Shown here piece after piece: positions 1 to 8,153 of a stretch of DNA of 64,000 nt (the stretch's first letter is position 1; every line of letters begins with the position of its first letter). Both the position numbers and the translations under genes were made by a program. This DNA is from Natronosporangium hydrolyticum (GTDB lineage Bacteria > Actinomycetota > Actinomycetes > Mycobacteriales > Micromonosporaceae). The notes beneath the pieces were generated by a model. The model had not been told where the DNA came from. It made no database searches and saw only the letters and a program-made list of their open reading frames with translations. The stretch lies in contig NZ_CP070499.1 of NCBI RefSeq assembly GCF_016925615.1, positions 2,666,001 to 2,730,000 on the forward strand. Direction: 5' to 3'.

Positions 1-2914
1 CGTCCTCATCATCGTCGAAGTCCAGGACCGAGGCGACCGCCGCGGCCTCCGCGGCCGCGGTCAGGCCGGAGTCGCGGGCGTACTCCCGCAGCTTGGGCGG
101 CGTGCTCAGCCGTTGTTTGCTCGCCGGCTCGCGGAGCATCAAGGTCCGGGCGTTCACCACCCCGGCGGTGGTCAGGTCCAGCACCCGGCGGCTTCGCCGC
201 GTGATCGGAATCGGGTCGACGAACCGGTCGCCCTGTCGCACATAGGGTCCGAACTGGCGGAAGGTCTGGGCATCCCGCTCCCGGCCGATCTTGTGCAGCA
301 CGTAGACCAGACCCGGGAAGCTGCGCCCCACCCGGGCGGTGGTCTGGATGAACTCGGCGGTGGTCAGCGGCAGGCCGAGCATCACCATGGTGTTGAGCCG
401 GTTGACATCCACGCCGTGGGAGAGCATCGAGCTGGCCGCCACCACATGCACCCGTTCGGCGAACTCCTCCTCAGGCTTTTCGAGCCGGTCGAGGATCGCC
501 CGTACGTCGTCGAACTCGGTTTGCCCCGTGAGCTGCTCGACGTTGATGCCCTCGACGGTGGCGTTGCTGCCCAGGCTTCGGGCGGCGGCCTCCACGTCGT
601 AGAGGGTGGTGCCGTAGACGACGTTGGTGCCGTAGCGATTGATCAGCTGCTCCGCATGCGCCGGGTCGATGCCGGCCTCGGCGCATACGCCCGCCGGGTC
701 GTCGATCAACTCTCGTACGCACCGCTGCAAGGTGTCAAGGGTGCGGTCGCTGACGTGCTCCAGCGTCACCCCGCGCGGTGCGACCGCGACGAATCGCCGC
801 AGCGGGGCCCTCGTCGGCGCGGTCCAGAACGATTCGCCGGCGTAGGGGCCGGGCTGCGGGAAGACCCGCCCGGTCCGCTGGTAGAGCACATCGACCTGCC
901 GGTCGTAGCCGGTCAGGGTCGCGCTGCTGGCAATGATCTTCGCCGGGGTGCCACCCAGCTCCCGCTGGAGATGGTCGAGCAGGCTCTCATAGTGGGAGTC
1001 GACCGCGCCGAGACTGTCGCGTAGCAGGTGCAGCTCGTCCTGGAGTCGCAGCGACGGGGCGAAGCGCCCGGGCTCCATCGGCAGCGGCTTGAGATCCGGG
1101 CCGCCCTGGCAGCCCGGCACCAGGCAGCCGTTCGGGGAGGAGGAACGCTCGGCGTAGGTGAAGCCGTGCCAATCCACCCGGCACAGCTTCCGGGGCGGGC
1201 CGACCAAGCCGCGCATCGCCTGCTGCAGGCCGATGGAGGCGGCCTTGTCCAAGGTGCCGACCACTACCGTCGGCAGAAACCGGAACACCTCCTGATCGAC
1301 CACATACATCGGCAGGGCTCGCCCGTACCGCCGGCACGTGCTATTGGAGCAGCGGTGCTCCAGCAACCAGCGCTCCCGGTTGAACCGCATCTGCAGGCCC
1401 TCGTCCCGGCAGAACGGGCACCGCAGCAGCACCTGGTACTTGCCCGGCATGCCGGGACCGTCCGGGGTGATCTCGTCATCCTTGTCGGTCTTCGGGACGA
1501 TCTTGTTGGGAGTGCCGGCCTGCCCCACCAGGAAACCGAGGCTGAACGGAGCGCCGCCGATGTTCTCATCCTCGCGGACTATCTCGGCGGCAGCGAGGGC
1601 GTCGGCGAACCGCTGGGTCTGTTGCAGGCTCAGCAGTCGTAACGGGAAGCGGGACCAGGCCGTGACGCCGACGATCTTGCCAGTGAGCCGATCGTGGAAA
1701 GCCGCGGTGAGCAACAGGCCCAGGTAGGTCTCGGTCTTGCCGCCGCCGGTGGCGAACCAGACCGTGTCGACGTAGCGGCTCTCCTCCTCGGGCGCAATTA
1801 GGAACCGCACCGTGGAGAGCAGGAAGCCGACCTGGAACGGCCGCCATTGCGAATAGTCCCGGCCCTTGGCGCTCAACCCGATCGCTTGGTTCATCAGCTG
1901 GAACGCTCGACGCACGGTCGAATCGGTGCGGATCAGGTCGAGGCCGGCGCGCAGCCGGTCCAGCTCGGCGAAGACCTCCTGGGCGCACCGGTCGGCCTCG
2001 GCGCGCATGGCATCGTCCCAACTCCCCGCCGCTTGCCGGGCATCCAGCGCGGCCCGGGACCAATGGGCGTCGTCGTAGGCGGCGAGCGCCGCCACCAGTG
2101 CGGTCAGCTGGGGCAGCGGGTCGTGCGCCAAAGTGTCGAACGACAGGTCGGGGGGAGTGGTAGTGCCGTGCCAGTAGTGGGGCCGATAGGTCTGCACAGT
2201 GACTGTGTCGGTAGTGCGGAAACCTCCGCCGTCCGGGAGGACCTCGACGCCGACGTTGATCCCGTACGCCGGCACCTCCCGGTCGTACCGGAAGCTGTCG
2301 GGCAGCGACTCGAGCTGGAAGGACGTAGTTGCCAGCCCGGCGACCTCCAGTTGAGTCTCGTAGAGGTGGGAGTCGGTGACCCCCGGAGCCCGCTCCGGGC
2401 TGGTGTTGACCAGCTGAACGACCAGCTCGGTCTCGGCGTGCCAGTCCTCCACCTCGACGCGTACCTCGGCCGATCGGCCCGGCGCGCCTACGGCGGCGAA
2501 GGCATCCGCGAGCTGTTTGCCGCCGAACGCGCCGCCGGTGGTGTCGGCGAGCACCGTCACGGTCTCCTCGACTAGGTCGCTGCGCCACCACCAGCGCTTC
2601 GAGTCCGTCCCTTCCTTGGGATCCCCGATCCACGCCCGTGCCCGTACCGTTACCGTCATCGACCAGGGCGGGGCCCCGGCCGGCCGGAGCCGGATCGCGA
2701 TCGCGCACGGATCAAGCCGCTCCGCCCGCTCGTCGGGGGTGCCGTGACGCACCTCTTCCTCCGGAGCCAGCCGGCCGAGCCAGAATGTCCCGGATGGCGC
2801 GACCTCCAACCGGTCCAGCCCATCACCCCGGCCGGCAGCCGTCACCCGATGGTCCAGCCAGGTCACGAAGGCGGAGCAGGCCTCCTCGGCTGACTGGGTG
2901 GACGTCGTGTTCAT
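1..2914 (-). CDS. DISARM-type (DrmA-like) superfamily 2 helicase, 3' end beyond the window
   Basis: The minus-strand frame is open from an ATG at 2914 to the window edge, giving 971 visible residues without a stop. SF2 helicase motifs occur in order: a Walker A-like GGGKTE (in ATGGGKTETY), a DEAH-type box in LQDELHLL, motif III SSATLTG, motif V SHGVDVNR and motif VI QTTARVGRS. Between Walker A and the DEAH box there is a four-cysteine, zinc-finger-like insertion (CPFC ... CSNSTC). A long beta-rich N-terminal region with PSGTFWLGRLAPEE precedes the helicase core, as I recall for DrmA helicases of DISARM phage-defence systems. The ATG overlaps the stop of the upstream sigma factor by four bases (ATGA), so the two are probably translationally coupled. 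A C5 methyltransferase lies divergently upstream, as expected for a class 2-like DISARM. DrmB (DUF1998) and DrmC (PLD) would lie beyond the edge and cannot be seen. Helicase identity is firm; the DISARM assignment is inference. Confidence 0.72.
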   Translation of the reverse strand, partial: MNTTSTQSAEEACSAFVTWLDHRVTAAGRGDGLDRLEVAPSGTFWLGRLAPEEEVRHGTPDERAERLDPCAIAIRLRPAGAPPWSMTVTVRARAWIGDPKEGTDSKRWWWRSDLVEETVTVLADTTGGAFGGKQLADAFAAVGAPGRSAEVRVEVEDWHAETELVVQLVNTSPERAPGVTDSHLYETQLEVAGLATTSFQLESLPDSFRYDREVPAYGINVGVEVLPDGGGFRTTDTVTVQTYRPHYWHGTTTPPDLSFDTLAHDPLPQLTALVAALAAYDDAHWSRAALDARQAAGSWDDAMRAEADRCAQEVFAELDRLRAGLDLIRTDSTVRRAFQLMNQAIGLSAKGRDYSQWRPFQVGFLLSTVRFLIAPEEESRYVDTVWFATGGGKTETYLGLLLTAAFHDRLTGKIVGVTAWSRFPLRLLSLQQTQRFADALAAAEIVREDENIGGAPFSLGFLVGQAGTPNKIVPKTDKDDEITPDGPGMPGKYQVLLRCPFCRDEGLQMRFNRERWLLEHRCSNSTCRRYGRALPMYVVDQEVFRFLPTVVVGTLDKAASIGLQQAMRGLVGPPRKLCRVDWHGFTYAERSSSPNGCLVPGCQGGPDLKPLPMEPGRFAPSLRLQDELHLLRDSLGAVDSHYESLLDHLQRELGGTPAKIIASSATLTGYDRQVDVLYQRTGRVFPQPGPYAGESFWTAPTRAPLRRFVAVAPRGVTLEHVSDRTLDTLQRCVRELIDDPAGVCAEAGIDPAHAEQLINRYGTNVVYGTTLYDVEAAARSLGSNATVEGINVEQLTGQTEFDDVRAILDRLEKPEEEFAERVHVVAASSMLSHGVDVNRLNTMVMLGLPLTTAEFIQTTARVGRSFPGLVYVLHKIGRERDAQTFRQFGPYVRQGDRFVDPIPITRRSRRVLDLTTAGVVNARTLMLREPASKQRLSTPPKLREYARDSGLTAAAEAAAVASVLDFDDDED

Positions 2915-4257
2915 CGGGTCCCCTTCCTCACCAAGTCTCTCGGGGCTGGCGAGTCGTCGATCAGGTAGGCCCGCAGCATCGCCGCCTCCTCGCTCACGCG
3001 CAAGGTCGTCAACGACTTGCCCTCGATCTGTCGGATGCGCTCGCGGGTCACGCCGTAGTCGGCAGCGATCGCCTCCAATGTCTCCTCATGGTCGGTGCCC
3101 AGGCCGAATCTGCGGGCGATGACGTCTACGGCGCGTCCCGGCAGGAGCGTCCAGACGGCGCGGCAGACGTCCGATGCCAGCATCGCGTGGCTGACGATCT
3201 CTGCGGGGTCCGCGCGTCCGTCCCGCTCAGCAGGGTTGCCGATCACGTCTGACAGGTGCAGATCGCCGTCGTCTCCGAGTAGCGCGTCGATGCTGACAAC
3301 CGGGCGTATGAGATCGAGTACGAACTGCACCGTCCCTGGGCTCAGCCCGGTCTTGTCGGCGATCTCGGTGAGTGTCGGATCCCGGTCCAGCCGCACGGTC
3401 AGCCTCGAGATGGTGCGCTTCACTTGTTGCACCTTCTCGTGGAAATGGATCGGGATTCGGATGGTCCTCCCTCGGTCACCGATGCCCCGCTCGATCGACT
3501 GGCGGATCCACCAGGTGGCATAAGTGGAGAACTTGAACCCCTTCGACCCGTCGAATTTGTCTGCCGCTCGCATCAAACCCAGGTTGCCGTCCTGGATCCG
3601 GTCGGCGAACTCGACCCCGCTCGATTGGTACTGAGCCAACCTGGCGACCGACACGACCAACCGAAGGTTCGCGCAGACGAGTTCGTTGTGGGCACGCCTG
3701 CCAGCCTGCGCGGTTGCGAGTAGGTGCTGTCGGACACCCGGTGCGAGATCGTCAGCGGTCGCAGTAGCGAGCTCCCGCTGAGCTGCGTCTCCGTGCGAAA
3801 TCAACGACCAGAGTTCCACCTCCCGCGGGCCGTCGATCAACGGGTAGCGCGCGATGGTTTTCAGGTACTGGCCGATCGAGTCACGCTGCAGCTCATAACC
3901 TGGCGTGGCGGCTCGCCTCGGCCCCGGGGCGCCAGTGTCCGGAAGATCAACACCGGCCCTTGCCAACAATCTCAGGACCTCGCTGTGCTGAGCTGGCGAG
4001 AGCGCACGCTTGGTCGCCAGCATCGCAACGTCACCGAGGGTAAGCTGCCCGCCGGTGCGGGTCCAGTCGCCGACCAGGTCCTCGACCGCCTGCCCGACGA
4101 CATCGTCGCTGGTCAGGGGAGTGGCAGGCTCGGCGTCCGGGCCGAACATCCAGCCAAGACCGTCTGACAAGGCCGCAGCGGAGCCCGCGTCGGGGCATGG
4201 ATCTTCGATCGTTGTCATGTCCGACGTGGGGTGGGAAACGCTAGCTGATGTCGTCAC
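2911..4257 (-). CDS. sigma-70 family (RpoD/SigA-like) RNA polymerase sigma factor in a defence operon
   Basis: About 448 residues. It has region 1.2 (DSIGQYLKTIARYPLI), region 2 (ANLRLVVSVARLAQ, DRIQDGNLGLMRAADKFD, KFSTYATWWIRQSIERGI), region 3 (PTLTEIADKTGLSPGTV) and region 4.2 with its helix-turn-helix (GVTRERIRQIEGKSL). Primary and group 2 sigma factors have this architecture; ECF factors do not. I prefer GTG at 4257, which follows AAGGGG by six bases. An in-frame ATG at 4272 has no good ribosome-binding site. The stop overlaps the start of the DrmA-like helicase, so this factor is the first coupled gene of the operon. The N-terminal 130 residues are acidic and not obviously homologous to housekeeping SigA region 1.1. 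A role as a dedicated activator of the island, or as a phage-responsive switch, is inference; it could also be a mobile extra principal-type sigma factor. Confidence 0.88.
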   Translation of the reverse strand: MTTSASVSHPTSDMTTIEDPCPDAGSAAALSDGLGWMFGPDAEPATPLTSDDVVGQAVEDLVGDWTRTGGQLTLGDVAMLATKRALSPAQHSEVLRLLARAGVDLPDTGAPGPRRAATPGYELQRDSIGQYLKTIARYPLIDGPREVELWSLISHGDAAQRELATATADDLAPGVRQHLLATAQAGRRAHNELVCANLRLVVSVARLAQYQSSGVEFADRIQDGNLGLMRAADKFDGSKGFKFSTYATWWIRQSIERGIGDRGRTIRIPIHFHEKVQQVKRTISRLTVRLDRDPTLTEIADKTGLSPGTVQFVLDLIRPVVSIDALLGDDGDLHLSDVIGNPAERDGRADPAEIVSHAMLASDVCRAVWTLLPGRAVDVIARRFGLGTDHEETLEAIAADYGVTRERIRQIEGKSLTTLRVSEEAAMLRAYLIDDSPAPRDLVRKGTR

Positions 4258-4330
4258 GGCGGGCCCCTTCATCCTAATGGGACCAGCCTAGAGCCAGAGT
4301 CCGACAAAGCGCATGAATCGAACACAGGTT

Positions 4331-4456
4331 CTATGGCTCGGAGGACTGCCTCGCCCTCATCTCTGCGGGGTCGACGAGGACACCCCGGTCGGCCCATTCA
4401 AGCAGGTCCCGGTGCTCCCGCCGTATCGACGCCAGCGCCGTTGCCGCAGTAGACAT
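4331..4456 (-). CDS. possible small ORF upstream of the sigma factor gene
   Basis: A 41-codon minus-strand ORF (MSTAATALASIRREHRDLL..., ending RARQSSEP) lies about 70 bp upstream of the sigma factor in the same orientation. Codon third positions are GC-rich, and the amphipathic segment IRREHRDLLEWADRG looks protein-like. There is no convincing ribosome-binding site. It could be a leader peptide, a degraded gene or chance. Confidence 0.25.
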   Translation of the reverse strand: MSTAATALASIRREHRDLLEWADRGVLVDPAEMRARQSSEP

Positions 4457-4506
4457 GGCGGGAAGCGAGGTAGAACGGTGTGTCCAATCCGGCCGAACGG
4501 GTGAAC

Positions 4507-4564
4507 CTAGTCGACCGTGGCGTACCCATAACCTTGCGACTCTTGACTGTGGTTGATCGACTAG
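4507..4564. promoter_or_regulatory. long-spaced inverted repeat flanking the methyltransferase promoter region
   Basis: CTAGTCGA at 4507-4514 is the exact reverse complement of TCGACTAG at 4557-4564. Similarity extends outward on both sides (AAC.. and ..GTT). The right arm ends ten bases before the methyltransferase ATG, next to the GTTGGGGG ribosome-binding site. The arms enclose the probable promoter. This arrangement suits looping autoregulation or a control site between the divergent sigma factor/helicase and methyltransferase units. Confidence 0.35.
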
Positions 4565-4573
4565 AGTTGGGGG

Positions 4574-5671
4574 ATGACCCCCCGACCTGCCAGGGCAGCC
4601 GTTGTCGATCTCTTCTGTGGTGTCGGCGGGCTCTCCTATGGGCTGCAACAGGCGGGGATCGACGTCGTAGCCGGTGTCGACGTCGATTCGGCGTGCGACT
4701 ACCCCTACCGCACCAACGTTGGTGCACCGTTCCATCAGCGTGACATCCGGGACCTCACTGCTGGCGAGCTAGCCACGATGTGGCCGGCCGACACAGTTCG
4801 CGTCCTTGCGGGCTGTGCGCCATGTCAGCCCTTCTCTCCGTATCGCCGAGGCGTGGACACCTCCCACGAGAACGAGTTCTCCCTGGTGGACGAGTTCTAC
4901 CGGCTGGTGGAAGGAACGTTGCCGGAGGTGGTGACGATGGAGAACGTTCCCCGCATTGGTAGCAAGCCCATCTTCCGCAACTTCGTTGTTGGTCTTCGAG
5001 GGCTCGGCTACCACGTAGATCACATGTCGTGTTATTGCCCGGCCTACGGCGTTCCCCAGCACCGTAGAAGGAAGGTTCTGGTTGCATCGTTGCTTGGTGA
5101 GATCACCGTCCCCGCAGGGCAGCTCGCCGCCAGCGGTTACCGGACCGTGGGGCAGAAGATCAAGAGCCTGCCGCCGGTTGGTCATGGTGAGACTCACCCT
5201 GATGATCCACTCCACAAGAGTAGGAGACTGACCGAACGCAACCTTGAGCGGATACGACAGTCCAAGCCCGGCGGGACCTGGCAGGACTGGGACGAGGAGC
5301 TGCGCTCTCCCTGCCATCGCAGAGCTTCGGGGGCGACCTTCCGTAACGTCTACGCTCGCATGCGCTGGGATGAGCCATCACCCACGATCACCACGCTCGC
5401 CTTCAACTTCGGTGCTGGCCGGTTCGGCCACCCCGAGCAGGACCGTGCTATAACGCTTCGCGAGGCAGCGATCCTGCAGAGCTTTCCGCCTGACTACGAG
5501 TTCGTGCCGGACGGGGCAGCTGTACAATTCGCGCCGCTTGGCCGACTCATCGGCAATGCCGTGCCACCTAAGCTGGCCGAGGCGGTGGGCGAGGCGATCG
5601 TCGCGCACGTGGGTGCTGTGGGAAGCGGTAGGGGCAGGTCCAGGAGAAGGCGTGCCCCTTCCGCGCAGTAG
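4574..5671 (+). CDS. DNA (cytosine-5-)-methyltransferase (DrmMII-like)
   Basis: 365 residues with the C5-methyltransferase motifs in canonical order: motif I DLFCGVGGLSYGL (SAM binding), motif IV GCAPCQPFS with the catalytic Cys, motif VI TMENVPRI, motif VIII QHRRRKV, and motif X IGNAVPPKLAEAV at the C-terminus. The ATG follows GTTGGGGG closely. The gene is divergent from the sigma factor/DrmA-like operon, so it probably supplies the self-marking methylation of a DISARM-like or other restriction system. The target-recognition region is between motifs VIII and IX and cannot be read for specificity. No stand-alone restriction endonuclease is visible beside it. An orphan or Dcm-like methyltransferase is the alternative. 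Confidence 0.93.
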   Translation: MTPRPARAAVVDLFCGVGGLSYGLQQAGIDVVAGVDVDSACDYPYRTNVGAPFHQRDIRDLTAGELATMWPADTVRVLAGCAPCQPFSPYRRGVDTSHENEFSLVDEFYRLVEGTLPEVVTMENVPRIGSKPIFRNFVVGLRGLGYHVDHMSCYCPAYGVPQHRRRKVLVASLLGEITVPAGQLAASGYRTVGQKIKSLPPVGHGETHPDDPLHKSRRLTERNLERIRQSKPGGTWQDWDEELRSPCHRRASGATFRNVYARMRWDEPSPTITTLAFNFGAGRFGHPEQDRAITLREAAILQSFPPDYEFVPDGAAVQFAPLGRLIGNAVPPKLAEAVGEAIVAHVGAVGSGRGRSRRRRAPSAQ

Positions 5672-5734
5672 CTCCGGATCGAGAACAACCGGGCTGCTTC
5701 GCCAATCGGGGTTTCAACCTGTTTGGCCTGCCCG

Positions 5735-5982
5735 CTCACCTCGTCGACTACATCTGTGGCCACTGGCGCATCGAGGCCCTGCACCACATCCGAGACATCA
5801 GCTACGGCGAGGACGCCTCCCAGCTCCACGCCGGCACCGCACCCGGAGCCATGGCGGCACTGCGTAACCTCACCACCGGCATCCTGAAACACCACGGCAC
5901 GGCCAACATCGCAAGAGCCTCACGCCGCAACGCCCGCGATGCTCACCGGCCTCTCACGATCCTCGGCATCAGCACTCCGTAA
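5735..5982 (+). pseudogene. C-terminal remnant of an ISAs1-family transposase
   Basis: Forward-frame translation ending at TAA 5980-5982 reads YICGHWRIEALHHIRD, then YGEDASQLHAGTAPGAMAAL and a tail ending RRPLTILG-like (HRPLTILGISTP). This matches the C-terminus of ISAs1-type DDE transposases (GHWxIEN...HxxRDVxxxEDxS). About three quarters of the gene, including the DD catalytic residues, is missing, and no start codon or terminal repeats are evident. It marks past insertion at the edge of the defence island. Confidence 0.75.
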
Positions 5983-6145
5983 CCGAAATTCCGACACTTC
6001 GCCGGAGCCCTGGTCCGGGCTGGACAGATCAGTGATGCGGTACCACCTCGACTGGCGACCACGATGGGTTCGAACCATTGAGGTCACATAGCCGAAGGAA
6101 GCGAGCCGCAGGCGAGCGGTTGTGACATCAAGAGCTATCGCTTGG

Positions 6146-6541
6146 CTAGCTGCCGACGCCCGATGTCCCTGAGGTCGACCCGAGCCACAGCTCGGCGTGT
6201 ACCACATATCCCAGCGTGCGTTGGCCCGACTCGACCCAGTCGTGGGCGTCGGCTAGGAATTCTGCCAGCCATCGTTCGTCGTCGGTGAAGTGAATCCGAC
6301 CACGTCGGAGAGTCAAGCCGCTGCCGGTGTAGGTGATCGTCAACGTCGCGTCGTCGTAAGGACGGACCTCAACGATGATGCCGTCGCCGGTCTCGACTCG
6401 GGCGTGCGAGACCCCGAACTCCATTCGCCTTCCGGTGGCGAATTCGATGACAAGGTCGGCGTCCTTGCCGTTGCCGGCATGTGTCACCGATGCCAGCGGT
6501 TCGTCGATGAATGGGAGGGTGAACCAGGTCGAGCTGTCCAT
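6146..6541 (-). CDS. hypothetical protein (131 aa)
   Basis: Soluble, acidic, beta-rich protein starting MDSSTWFTLPFIDEPLASVT and ending LWLGSTSGTSGVGS. It has alternating hydrophobic strands (RMEFGVSHARVETGDGIIVE, DDATLTITYTG) and a helical segment DERWLAEFLADAHDWVESG. I recognise no family. The ATG at 6541 has a weak ribosome-binding site. It lies between the transposase remnant and tRNA-Leu, so it is probably accessory island cargo. The overlapping plus-strand ORFs are shadows. Confidence 0.55.
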   Translation of the reverse strand: MDSSTWFTLPFIDEPLASVTHAGNGKDADLVIEFATGRRMEFGVSHARVETGDGIIVEVRPYDDATLTITYTGSGLTLRRGRIHFTDDERWLAEFLADAHDWVESGQRTLGYVVHAELWLGSTSGTSGVGS

Positions 6542-6645
6542 TGAATCGGCGGCCGTTTCAGGCTTCGTCCATGGTCACATCGACCGTGGGGAGGCGTAGC
6601 TCAATTGCTAGGACGCGCCGCTCCAGCGTCGGCAGAGAATCCATG

Positions 6646-6730
6646 TGTCCGGAGGGGGACTTGAACCCCCACGCCCTTAACGGGCACTAGCACCTCAAGC
6701 TAGCGCGTCTGCCATTCCGCCACCCGGACA
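6646..6730 (-). tRNA. tRNA-Leu (anticodon GAG)
   Basis: On the minus strand the acceptor arm TGTCCGG pairs with CCGGACA. The T arm reads GGGGGTTCAAGTCCCCC, the variable arm is long (class II), and the anticodon arm CTAGC-TTGAGGT-GCTAG places GAG at positions 34-36. CCA is not encoded. The gene borders the accessory island and may be an integration site. Confidence 0.95.
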
Positions 6731-6830
6731 GGTGGTGCCCATCGTACCGCAGCGGTCACACCGGCATCAGCCGGCGGCCGCCCTGGTGGGCCGCACGGCA
6801 GCATACTTTACACGTCCGTTCGGGGCGGCC

Positions 6831-6862
6831 GCGAGCGCGTTGCCTCCGGGCAACGCGCTCGC
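6831..6862 (-). terminator. strong hairpin downstream of the antiporter gene
   Basis: A perfect 14-bp GC-rich stem (GCGAGCGCGTTGCC and its complement) closes a TCCG tetraloop (CGGA when read on the minus strand) 28 bases past the antiporter stop at 6890. There is no long U tract. This fits an actinobacterial intrinsic (I-shaped) terminator and separates the antiporter from tRNA-Leu. Confidence 0.65.
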
Positions 6863-6889
6863 GGGGGACTGCGCGGGTCCGGCCGACGT

Positions 6890-8086
6890 CTACTCCCGGT
6901 CCGGCGTGATCGAGCTCGCCGCGAGCTGCGCCAGCAGCGGGAAGAGCAGCACCGAGAGCATGGCGGCGCCGACCAGGCCGGCCGCTTCCGCGCTCTCCAG
7001 CCACTCGTACGACACTGCCAGGTCGGTGACGACCACCACCAGCGGCAGCGCCGTCGCCGCGTACAGGCCCAGCGCGGTCACGTCCCTGCTCGGCAGTTGG
7101 CTGCGGAAGGCGAGGATCACCGGGACGCCGCGGGCCAGCAGGAAGCCGACCAGGCCGATCGGCACCAGCGCCAGCGCGGTGGGGCTGCCCAGCAGCGCCG
7201 CCAGGTCGAAGCGGACGCCGACGGTGACGAAGAAGAGCGGGATCAGCAGTCCGAAGCCGATCCCTTCCAGCTTCGATTCGACCACCTCGGCTTCCTGCCG
7301 GGAGATGCTGCTGAGGACCAGGCGCATCACCAGCCCGGCGGCGAACGCGCCGATCACCAGGTCGAGGTGCAGTTCTACCGCGATCCAGACCATCACCAGT
7401 ACTGCCAGCATGGCGAGCCGGACGGCGAACTGGCCGCTGCCGGTGAGGGTGCCGCTCATCACCCGGGTCATCGCGGCTGGGGGTTGTCTGTCGGCGAGCA
7501 CCATGGCGGCGACCGCGGCCGCGGCGAAGCCGAGCAGCAGTGTGGTGGCGTGGAGCGGCCGGTCGCCGCTGAGCAGGATCGCGATGGCGATGATCGGGGC
7601 GAACTCGCCGATGGTGCCGACCGCCATGATCCGGGCGCCGAGCGGGGTGGGTAGTAGGCCGGCGTCGCGGACCATCGGCAGGATGGTGCCGAAGGCGGTG
7701 GTGGCCAACGCTAGGCCGAGCGCCAGGGCGGCCATCGTCCCACCGCCGATGATCATGGCCCCGCCGGCGCCGAGCAGCAGGCCGACCGCGAGCGAGACTC
7801 CCCAGGAGCCGGCCGCGCGGCGCAGCGGGCTGCCGCGGATCCGGCCGACGTCCACTTCGTATCCGGCGAGGAAGAAGAGCACCGCGAGGCCGAGGTTGGC
7901 GAAGGCGTCGACGATGGTGTCGACGTGGGCCAGGCCGAGCAGTGACGGTCCGATGAGGATGCCGAGGACGATTTCGAGCACCGTCGGTGGTATCCGGATC
8001 CATCGTTTCAGCTGGTCGGCGGCGAGCGGGGTGAGCGTCGCCACCGCGAAGATTACGACGATGCTGGTCAAGCTTCCGCTGGTCAT
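6890..8086 (-). CDS. cation:proton antiporter (CPA2, Na+/H+ exchanger family)
   Basis: 398 residues with about twelve predicted membrane segments, starting MTSGSLTSIVVIFAVATLTP. Family features include PTVLEIVLGILIGPSLLG and LGLAVLFFLAGYEVD near the N-terminus and LIPLFFVTVGVRFD in the second half. These are typical of KefB/NapA-like transporters that exchange Na+ or K+ for H+ at the cytoplasmic membrane. The start is ATG at 8086, preceded by GGGTGGGG; the open frame extends upstream to 8332 but that part is antisense to the GH36 gene. There is no C-terminal RCK/TrkA-N domain, so it is not KefC-like. It is divergent from the alpha-galactosidase and followed by a strong hairpin. Ion specificity is unknown. 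Confidence 0.9.
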   Translation of the reverse strand: MTSGSLTSIVVIFAVATLTPLAADQLKRWIRIPPTVLEIVLGILIGPSLLGLAHVDTIVDAFANLGLAVLFFLAGYEVDVGRIRGSPLRRAAGSWGVSLAVGLLLGAGGAMIIGGGTMAALALGLALATTAFGTILPMVRDAGLLPTPLGARIMAVGTIGEFAPIIAIAILLSGDRPLHATTLLLGFAAAAVAAMVLADRQPPAAMTRVMSGTLTGSGQFAVRLAMLAVLVMVWIAVELHLDLVIGAFAAGLVMRLVLSSISRQEAEVVESKLEGIGFGLLIPLFFVTVGVRFDLAALLGSPTALALVPIGLVGFLLARGVPVILAFRSQLPSRDVTALGLYAATALPLVVVVTDLAVSYEWLESAEAAGLVGAAMLSVLLFPLLAQLAASSITPDRE

Positions 8087-8153
8087 GGGCCCACCCCACC
8101 CTGAGGATAGGCCGTTTTGTCCGTCTTCGTCGTGAATCGGGGGGTGCCGGAGC

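Noticed and set aside
6732-8135. Plus-strand 467-codon ORF opposite the antiporter
   Set aside because: Ser/Ala/Thr/Arg-rich shadow translation. The minus-strand frame has clear transporter motifs and helices.
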